64,000 nucleotides of DNA from Pseudomonadales bacterium. GTDB taxonomy: Bacteria; Pseudomonadota; Gammaproteobacteria; Pseudomonadales; Azotimanducaceae. The stretch is from assembly GCA_023300545.1 (NCBI GenBank), contig JALZVT010000011.1, positions 1-64,000 on the forward strand. Reading direction: 5' to 3'. The notes under the pieces are model-generated. The model was given only the letters and a program-made list of their open reading frames with translations, was not told where the DNA came from and did no database searches. The position numbers and the translations under genes were made by a program. This document shows positions 58,646 to 64,000 of this stretch, piece by piece. The number at the start of each line of letters is the position of its first letter. Position 1 is the first letter of the stretch.

Positions 58646-61003
58646 CTAGAACATAAAGTTCAGTGCCACTCCAACGCGACGGCGATTTCCGTAGGTGGGC
58701 ACATAGTCCACAAAGAACGGGCTAGGAATGTAGAAAGCGTTTGATACGTATTCTTCATCCGTAAGATTTTTTACCCACAACTCAAGCTCCCAATGCTCAC
58801 GACTGAGCCCAGCCCGCATGTTCAACAAGGTTCGCGATTCAATGGTTGCCGTGTTTATCTCAGCAACAAACTGATCAGATTGCCCAGCCAGATCAGCGCG
58901 AATATAGAAATCTGTATTCCCGGCGAATGTTGCGTCGTATTGCAAACCAACATTCCATTGGGTATCAGAACTACGCGGTAAATCATTGCCGCCAATATCG
59001 CCATTTGAATTACAGACGATATCGTCACACAAACCGGCTCGCACTATTCGCTGGGAGATGGTGCCACTGTCGTAACTGGCATCGATTACAGCCAAGCCTG
59101 CATTGAACTTCCATGATTCTGAGATCACGTAACTCATGTCGAATTCAAGACCTTTGCTTTCTGCTGAACCCAGATTGGCCGTGATTACTTGAGTAGTAGG
59201 TCCGGCCCCTTCTGCGGCAACACTGACTTGCAAATCGGTCCAATCCACAAGGAATAGCGTTGCGTTAATGGCCAAGCGTCGGTCAAAGAATGTATTTCGC
59301 GTGCCTATCTCATAAGTCTTGTTTTCATCCGCCCCAAAGAAGCGCTCTTCATCAAGAAGCGGTACAAACTGGAAAAATGCATTTCTGTTTACAGCCGGGT
59401 TGATACCACCTGATTTGGTGCCTTCCGCATAGGACGCATAAATCAGACTGTTGTCGTTGAGTCGATAGTCGAGAGAAACTCGAGGGGTGAAATAGTCATC
59501 CTCAAAACTGAACTCACCCGTTGCATCTGAAGCCGTTTTCTCTTCCTCGGTATAGCGCCCTTCTAACGCAAGAATCAGTCTTTCATCTAGCAAGGGAATA
59601 GCAACTCGAGCAAAGATCGCATCCGTGTCGTTGGTTGTGATGTTGTTATTGCGCAAAGCCGCGGGCAGATCCGCTGAGGTGATTGGCGCAAGGCTATCGG
59701 TAAACAGCGGCGCCGCAAAACCAGCTAGCCCATCATCCAGATCCACAATCTCGGAGGTGAAAACCCCCAGCATGACGTAAAGGCCATTATCGGCTGCAAA
59801 CTCCAACCGCAGCTCATGTGAGTCGTATTCAAAATTCCCGGAAGGCAGCACGGTGAAGAAGTTGGCAGGCTCTGTGCCACCAAAGGGCACCGTACCTGTT
59901 AGTGCATCTCGATCCGAGCTACCTGGAGCGAAGACATCAGAATTGATATCCGAATATTGATAGGACACCGACAAGTTTTCCGTAATGTCATAAGACACGG
60001 CAGCCCGGAGAATATCTGTTTCTGTTTCGCTATAAGATCGGGGATCTACAATGAAATCAGTTTCAATGCCGGCACCGCCGGGCTCAACAGGCGTACTTGG
60101 TAGCTCGCCACAAAATACCCGAGGAAAGATCCCAAAAGCGACGTTGCCGCAATTCAAATCTCTCGAAGCAAGACTCAAACGCGTCTGTGCGCGACTCTCA
60201 AGCTCAGACTTGTAAGTGCTCCAGCCCAGCTCGATGTTGAGGGCATCTATGGGATTAGCAACTAATGAAATGCTGCCTGAGGAGTTATCCCAGCCACTAA
60301 ACGTGTCATCTGTTCCCCTACCCGAGAAATTCTCAGCAGCGGGGTGCTCATTATTCCAGTCGCCGTCAAACTCTGTGACCATCCACGTCGCCTGAATGGC
60401 GAGCCGGTCAGTAACCAGCGGAACACTGAAGTGGGCAGAAATGTCTTGTCGACCACCATCACCAAACTGAACGCCCACATCGCCATAGATCTCTTGCAGG
60501 TCGGCTTTCTTAGTGACGTAATTGATGGCGCCCAGGAACGCATTAGCGCCATAGAGTGCACTCTGCGGACCTTTCACCACCTCGACTCGCTCGAGGCTGA
60601 GCGTGCCTATATCAACTGCGTACTGACGAGGAATGTAGACGCCGTCAATGAAGGTAGAGACGTTCTGCTCAAGCGCGTCAATGCTGAACTGGCTTGCACC
60701 GCGAATAACGGGCGTGCCAAAACCACCGTTAGAATAGTCTTCAAAGGTCAGACCCGGAGTAGCTAGCGCGATATCCTCTAGCTCTTCGATGCTGCGTTCT
60801 TTGAGATCTCTTTCAGAAAACGCTGTAATCGACAAAGGAATGTCTTCCAGCGACTCTTCGATCTTTCGCGCAGTGACCAATATTTCTTCGATTGCTACAT
60901 CGCCTTGCGCTGCGTCCTGCGCGCGCACTTCAGTGGCATAGGAAACATTGAGCAGCAAAGCGGCTGCGCATACATAGGCAGCGAGCCGTACATAGAAATT
61001 CAT
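58646..61003 (-). CDS. TonB-dependent outer-membrane receptor
   Basis: Protein of 785 residues from ATG 61003 with a signal peptide (about 1-31). A TonB-box-like segment is seen in VAIEEILVTARKIEESLEDIP, then a plug domain with TPVIRGASQFSIDAL and VEVVKGPQSALYGANAFLGAINY, then a 22-strand barrel ending in GVALNFMF with C-terminal Phe. It takes up a ligand too large or scarce for porins, here most likely the substrate of the catabolic cluster. Its promoter region holds an operator-like element at 61141-61158. Confidence 0.95.
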   Translation of the reverse strand: MNFYVRLAAYVCAAALLLNVSYATEVRAQDAAQGDVAIEEILVTARKIEESLEDIPLSITAFSERDLKERSIEELEDIALATPGLTFEDYSNGGFGTPVIRGASQFSIDALEQNVSTFIDGVYIPRQYAVDIGTLSLERVEVVKGPQSALYGANAFLGAINYVTKKADLQEIYGDVGVQFGDGGRQDISAHFSVPLVTDRLAIQATWMVTEFDGDWNNEHPAAENFSGRGTDDTFSGWDNSSGSISLVANPIDALNIELGWSTYKSELESRAQTRLSLASRDLNCGNVAFGIFPRVFCGELPSTPVEPGGAGIETDFIVDPRSYSETETDILRAAVSYDITENLSVSYQYSDINSDVFAPGSSDRDALTGTVPFGGTEPANFFTVLPSGNFEYDSHELRLEFAADNGLYVMLGVFTSEIVDLDDGLAGFAAPLFTDSLAPITSADLPAALRNNNITTNDTDAIFARVAIPLLDERLILALEGRYTEEEKTASDATGEFSFEDDYFTPRVSLDYRLNDNSLIYASYAEGTKSGGINPAVNRNAFFQFVPLLDEERFFGADENKTYEIGTRNTFFDRRLAINATLFLVDWTDLQVSVAAEGAGPTTQVITANLGSAESKGLEFDMSYVISESWKFNAGLAVIDASYDSGTISQRIVRAGLCDDIVCNSNGDIGGNDLPRSSDTQWNVGLQYDATFAGNTDFYIRADLAGQSDQFVAEINTATIESRTLLNMRAGLSREHWELELWVKNLTDEEYVSNAFYIPSPFFVDYVPTYGNRRRVGVALNFMF

Positions 61004-61140
61004 TGAGGTTACCCTTCTCTGAGTCTGGAGACGCTCAGTGTTTGTGTGATTTCGTCCGTTAATCGCCCTGCCCAACCCAATGACCAAAGCACCCCTTCTT
61101 CACCGGACAAATCAACCACCATCCCATGAAGCTATAATGA

Positions 61141-61158
61141 CATTACGTTATATCATTA
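61141..61158 (-). promoter_or_regulatory. Operator-like element 4
   Basis: On the minus strand TAATGATATAACGTAATG, inside a palindromic stretch with TAATGA and TCATTA arms (61135-61158). It lies 138 bp before the receptor start. It shares 11 bases TTAATGATATA with element 1. Confidence 0.5.
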
Positions 61159-61251
61159 AGAGAATCAACACAGATCATCGTTTCTATCTATCAAAGTTCA
61201 ATGTGACGCCTTGCCTCAACAATCCCACAGATAAAGCCCCCTCCAATACGC

Positions 61252-61277
61252 AAAACCCCGAACTTTCGCCGGGGTTT
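61252..61277 (-). terminator. Rho-independent-type terminator of the 61310-61801 gene
   Basis: On the minus strand AAACCCCG, a 9-nt loop and CGGGGTTT followed by T-rich sequence. The 8-bp stem lies 33 bp past the stop of the small hypothetical gene. Confidence 0.7.
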
Positions 61278-61309
61278 ATGGGTGTCTTCTGCAAAGCGTT
61301 ACTTGGGCA

Positions 61310-61801
61310 CTATATTTTCGGCGGTTCCATATTGCCCTCGTAGCTCTTCCAGTCACGGGTTACAAAATGCTCATCAATCAATGTACGCTTCCAGAGCTTG
61401 CCGCCCTTAAACCACTGCCACACCCGAGCTCGATGCTGACGGCAGTCGCTGTTTTGAATCATTTCATAGAGGTACAGATCGGGCTCGTTAGCACGAGTCC
61501 AGTTCAACATAGTCGTTCGATTGAACGTGTCGAGATCAACCTCTGCTGCCCAGCCATCGATGTGGGTATAGAAAACCAACCGGTTGCCATCGATCTTGCT
61601 CGGGAAGTCTCTTACCTCGGAGGTACCGTCTTCCCAGAAGTAATAATTGGTTTGATGGTAGCTTTCTTCATCGACAAACCGGCACAGCAACCTGGAACGG
61701 TGCTCTTCTATCTTGTTGCCGTCGATATCAAAGTATCGGTACCACCCTTCCCAAACGCCCTCATTGCTCGAAATGATGGGCATGCGCTCTCGTAATGACA
61801 T
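61310..61801 (-). CDS. Hypothetical protein, beta-rich (lipocalin-like?)
   Basis: Protein of 163 residues from ATG 61801 behind AAGGA. Many aromatic and charged strands alternate (GVWEGWYRYFDIDGNKIEEH, FYTHIDGWAAEVDL, TTMLNWTRANEP), suggesting a calycin or lipocalin-like barrel, but no family was recognised. No signal peptide. It shares a CATGTTGTTATAATA promoter element with the isochorismatase gene, so it probably belongs to the catabolic regulon. It could be a dehydratase-like or ligand-binding protein. Confidence 0.6.
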   Translation of the reverse strand: MSLRERMPIISSNEGVWEGWYRYFDIDGNKIEEHRSRLLCRFVDEESYHQTNYYFWEDGTSEVRDFPSKIDGNRLVFYTHIDGWAAEVDLDTFNRTTMLNWTRANEPDLYLYEMIQNSDCRQHRARVWQWFKGGKLWKRTLIDEHFVTRDWKSYEGNMEPPKI

Positions 61802-61841
61802 GCTGAGTTTCCTTACGCACAAGTTAAAGTATATGTATGGT

Positions 61842-61856
61842 TATTATAACAACATG
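61842..61856 (-). promoter_or_regulatory. Promoter element CATGTTGTTATAATA of the hypothetical gene
   Basis: On the minus strand a perfect copy of the 15-bp element at 62851-62865, with a consensus TATAAT -10 box inside. It lies about 41 bp before ATG 61801. It overlaps a GTTAT-T-ATAAC palindrome. Confidence 0.6.
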
Positions 61857-61897
61857 CATGTGAGCAACAAACAAGCTTGTCGACAAGTGACAGAGCG

Positions 61898-62683
61898 CTA
61901 GTGATCCAGGCCGAGAACCATCTTGTAAGCGAACAGCTTCGGGTTATAGAGCCCGAACAGAATGTCCACCATATCCCCAGCATCATCAAAAGACTGACGC
62001 GTCAGTGCGAGCAGTGCCGTGTGCACCGGCACGTCAAGCAGCGCCCCCACTCCTGCATCCGCATTTTCAGCGGAGAGCGTTTGCTCAACTCGGGCGATAC
62101 GCGTACCGCTTTCTTTCAGCAGCGCTATCCTTGTTTTGCTTTCCACCCGCTTTTTGGTGAAGCGTTTTTTGTCAGCCTTTGTCCAACTTACGTAGTAAGC
62201 ATAGGGTTGACCGTCTTCATTACTTCGCACCCGGAGTATTTTTAGCGCCGTGCCATCTGTATTCAGACGCAATGTCTCTCGCACATCCGCAGGTGGAACG
62301 AGGCTTTCGATAGAGATCACCCGCACACTGCTGTGCTTACTCATCTCCTCGAGGTTTTCAAGCATGCCAACCAAGGGCGCGCTCACAGGCTCCGGCTCGT
62401 ATCGGTAGGTAACGTGGGAGCCCTTGCCTCGCTGACGCGCGATCAGGTTTTCGGCGGCCAAATCATCCATCGCGCGCTTTACGGTAATGCGCGAAATTCC
62501 AAAAGCATTAGACAGCTGCTGCTCAGTCGGCATCTGCGCGCCGAACTCAACACTGCCGTTAGTGATGCTATTTCTCAGCAACACATATAACTTGTGATAG
62601 AGGGGTTCTTTGGACTGAGACTTTACGCCCATCACCCATTCAGATTTTAACGACTCCAGCAGGGCAGGCATATTTCTCATCAA
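61898..62683 (-). CDS. GntR-family regulator with UTRA effector domain
   Basis: Protein of 261 residues. An N-terminal winged helix-turn-helix (PLYHKLYVLLRNSITNGSVE, then PTEQQLSNAFGISRITVKRAMDDL) is followed by a UTRA ligand-binding domain (about residues 95-255) with YAYYVSWTKADKKRF and a terminal FGLYNPKLFAYKMVLGL. UTRA regulators bind a small metabolite that releases or promotes DNA binding. Its position at the end of the catabolic cluster, divergent from the isochorismatase gene, makes it the best candidate to bind the AT-rich elements found at five promoters. Start assigned as 62683; internal Met residues near 5 and 18 are alternatives. Confidence 0.92.
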   Translation of the reverse strand: MMRNMPALLESLKSEWVMGVKSQSKEPLYHKLYVLLRNSITNGSVEFGAQMPTEQQLSNAFGISRITVKRAMDDLAAENLIARQRGKGSHVTYRYEPEPVSAPLVGMLENLEEMSKHSSVRVISIESLVPPADVRETLRLNTDGTALKILRVRSNEDGQPYAYYVSWTKADKKRFTKKRVESKTRIALLKESGTRIARVEQTLSAENADAGVGALLDVPVHTALLALTRQSFDDAGDMVDILFGLYNPKLFAYKMVLGLDH

Positions 62684-62850
62684 TCGCTATTGGGCTTAAC
62701 TTTTCGACTCTATAGAGGCGTCACAACGAACACAAGGACCGCGTCAAAGCGAATAGCCGCCTGAAACTAAGCCCTTAGCCGCCTAAGACCAGAGCGGGCT
62801 TTAACCAAAACTGACCAGCAGCCGCAGCGCACGGAACTACCCTACACTGA

Positions 62851-62865
62851 CATGTTGTTATAATA
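62851..62865 (+). promoter_or_regulatory. Promoter element CATGTTGTTATAATA of the isochorismatase gene
   Basis: Identical 15-bp element to 61842-61856 on the opposite strand, with TATAAT at 62859-62864. It lies 26 bp before ATG 62891. No clear -35 box was seen, so activator dependence is possible. Confidence 0.6.
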
Positions 62866-62878
62866 TTATATCTTATCG
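62861..62878 (+). promoter_or_regulatory. Operator-like element 5
   Basis: TAATATTATATCTTATCG overlaps the -10 box of the isochorismatase promoter and lies in the shared region with the GntR gene, as expected for a repressor also controlling itself. Confidence 0.5.
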
Positions 62879-62890
62879 AATTCAAAATTG

Positions 62891-63562
62891 ATGGCTATGC
62901 AAACTTCAGATAAAACCGCACGGGAAATTTACCAAGAACTCAAAGCTAATCCGACTCGCAAGCAGTTTGGCTTTGGCCGCAAGGCGGCGCTAATCAACAT
63001 AGATCCCCAGAAAGCCTACACCCGCACCGACCTGTACCCCACCGCCTATGAAACCGACCCGCAGCAACTGGAGCACATCAACGATCTGGCGCGTCGCTTC
63101 CGCACCCTGTCATGGCCAGTTGTCTGGACCCACGTTGCCTACATGGACTCCGCTGAAGACGCAGGCGTCTGGGGCACCCGCACCGACACACCCGACAGCC
63201 TGCAGAACATCAAGTTTGACTCTGAGCGCAGCGAGTTCGACGACCGACTGGATATCGACAAGGTTAACGACGTTATCTACCTCAAGAAAATGCCTTCGGC
63301 TTTCTTCGAGACTCCACTACAGTCGCTGCTGATCTGGCATCAGGTCGATACCGTCATACTCACCGGCGGTTCTACGTCGGGGTGCATCCGCGCTACCGGC
63401 GTCGATGCACTATCGCGCGGATATCGTGCCATTGTGCCCGAGGAGTGCGTGGCAGATAAGCATGAGAGCTATCACTACGCCAACCTCACTGACCTCGCCT
63501 TAAAATATTGCGACGTTCTTGATACTTCAGCAGTGGTTGATTGGCTGGACAAGCAACAATGA
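62891..63562 (+). CDS. Isochorismatase-family cysteine hydrolase (amidohydrolase)
   Basis: Protein of 223 residues from ATG 62891; TTG 62888 and ATG 62897 are alternatives. It has the full catalytic triad of the family: Asp in ALINIDPQKAY (about 38), Lys in YLKKMPSAFFET (about 132) and Cys in GSTSGCIRATGVDALSRGY (about 165). Members include N-carbamoylsarcosine amidase, maleamate amidohydrolase and nicotinamidase, all cleaving C-N bonds. With HyuAB, PuuE-like proteins and the flavin monooxygenase it fits removal of ammonia or carbamate from a ring-opened product. Its stop overlaps the start of the next gene by 4 bp (ATGA). Confidence 0.93.
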   Translation: MAMQTSDKTAREIYQELKANPTRKQFGFGRKAALINIDPQKAYTRTDLYPTAYETDPQQLEHINDLARRFRTLSWPVVWTHVAYMDSAEDAGVWGTRTDTPDSLQNIKFDSERSEFDDRLDIDKVNDVIYLKKMPSAFFETPLQSLLIWHQVDTVILTGGSTSGCIRATGVDALSRGYRAIVPEECVADKHESYHYANLTDLALKYCDVLDTSAVVDWLDKQQ

Positions 63563-64000
63563 AAGAAGACCCCGGCTTTTACAGTTACTGGCCCTACCAA
63601 GACCGACCAAAAATCACTTGGCCGAACGGCGCTCGGATCGCATTCTGGGTAGCACCCAACATCGAGTTTTACGAACTAGACCCGCCCACCAACCCGTATC
63701 GAGCAGCCTGGCCAACCGGTAGCCCATCGATTGCCGGCTACAGCATTAGAGACTACGGCAACCGGGTTGGGCATACCCGCCAAATGAACTTACTCGAGAA
63801 GTACGGTATCCGGGGGTCTATATCATTGTCGACAGCGCTATGTGATCACCATCCCGAAATCATTGCCGCGTGCAAAGAACGTGACTGGGAGTTTTTCAGC
63901 CATGGTATATACAACACGCGCTACACCTATGGAATGAGCTCCAAGCAAGAGCGAGCCATGATTCAGGACTCGATGCAGAGCATCTATTCCCACACCGGAC
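63559..64000 (+). CDS. PuuE-like deacetylase-fold hydrolase, copy 2 (3' truncated by window edge)
   Basis: First 147 codons of a NodB/PuuE-fold enzyme. Seen: PKITWPNGARIAFWVAPNIEF, DYGNRVGHTRQMNLLEKYGIRG and an FFSHGIYNTRYTYGM segment near the metal-type site. It is related to but clearly different from the copy at 46427, with a longer N-terminal part (PPTNPYRAAWPTGSPS). Translationally coupled to the isochorismatase. It continues beyond the window. Confidence 0.88.
   Translation, partial: MKEDPGFYSYWPYQDRPKITWPNGARIAFWVAPNIEFYELDPPTNPYRAAWPTGSPSIAGYSIRDYGNRVGHTRQMNLLEKYGIRGSISLSTALCDHHPEIIAACKERDWEFFSHGIYNTRYTYGMSSKQERAMIQDSMQSIYSHTG

Larger units (their letters stand above)
61004..61309. 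other. 306-bp non-coding spacer upstream of the TonB receptor gene
   Basis: It holds the receptor promoter region, operator-like element 4 and, at the far end, the terminator of the neighbouring gene. Nothing else was recognised, and no credible open frame. Confidence 0.6.

Overview
The window looks like a chromosomal segment of a marine-type gammaproteobacterium. The evidence is moderate GC, Gram-negative envelope genes (an OmpA-barrel giant protein, a TonB-dependent receptor, lipoproteins), abundant acyl-CoA chemistry, a diheme cytochrome/beta-helix gene pair typical of aquatic proteobacteria, and a UGSC-type selenoprotein. No rRNA, tRNA, phage, insertion sequence or CRISPR array was recognised.

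Layout. 1-5.6 kb: the end of an acyl-CoA dehydrogenase, then a same-strand run of small housekeeping or accessory genes (PpiC-like foldase, HupE/UreJ membrane protein, lipoprotein, DUF924, LOG-family phosphoribohydrolase, YugP-type Zn protease, PaiB). 5.8-19.1 kb: one 4428-residue secreted giant. It has an N-terminal beta-propeller-like head, twelve near-exact 181-residue tandem repeats, two OmpA domains and a C-terminal barrel of about 900 residues. A perfect 24-bp inverted repeat lies at 555-578 and 19105-19128, bracketing the first two blocks. 19.3-33.3 kb: alanine dehydrogenase; a selenoprotein operon with an in-frame UGA inside a literal U-G-S-C motif, next to a thioredoxin-fold partner; the beta-helix/diheme cytochrome pair; KAS III; a GPH transporter; a thioesterase; an acyl-CoA dehydrogenase; a methyltransferase; an alpha/beta hydrolase; DUF169; and a nitroreductase. 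33.3-34.1 kb: an 807-bp gap with several hairpins and no credible gene. 34.1-38.4 kb: fatty acyl-AMP ligase, NAD-dependent reductase, acyl carrier protein and serine-palmitoyltransferase-like synthase, the gene set of bacterial ceramide synthesis.

38.4-64 kb: a large catabolic supercluster of mostly divergent transcription units. It encodes HyuA/HyuB ATP-dependent lactam/hydantoin hydrolase, two class III CoA transferases, two HMG-CoA-lyase-like enzymes, a LeuC/LeuD-type hydratase, a flavin monooxygenase, an Asp/Glu-racemase-fold protein lacking its usual cysteines, an isochorismatase-type amidase, two PuuE-like deacetylases, a methyltransferase, two hydrolases, a membrane cytochrome, an MFS importer and a TonB receptor. 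A GntR/UTRA regulator sits at its end. Five of the intergenic promoter regions carry a related AT-rich element (TAAT-2-TAT core), so I propose one regulon for uptake, ring opening, CoA activation and lyase cleavage of an unidentified cyclic amide or N-heterocycle.

A separate oddity is start codons. The DUF924 gene and the ceramide-type reductase gene have no in-frame ATG, GTG or TTG before their conserved N-termini. They appear to begin at ATT and ATA, each behind a good Shine-Dalgarno sequence; a third gene may start at ATC. Functional statements rest on motifs read by eye and family knowledge; no database search was run.
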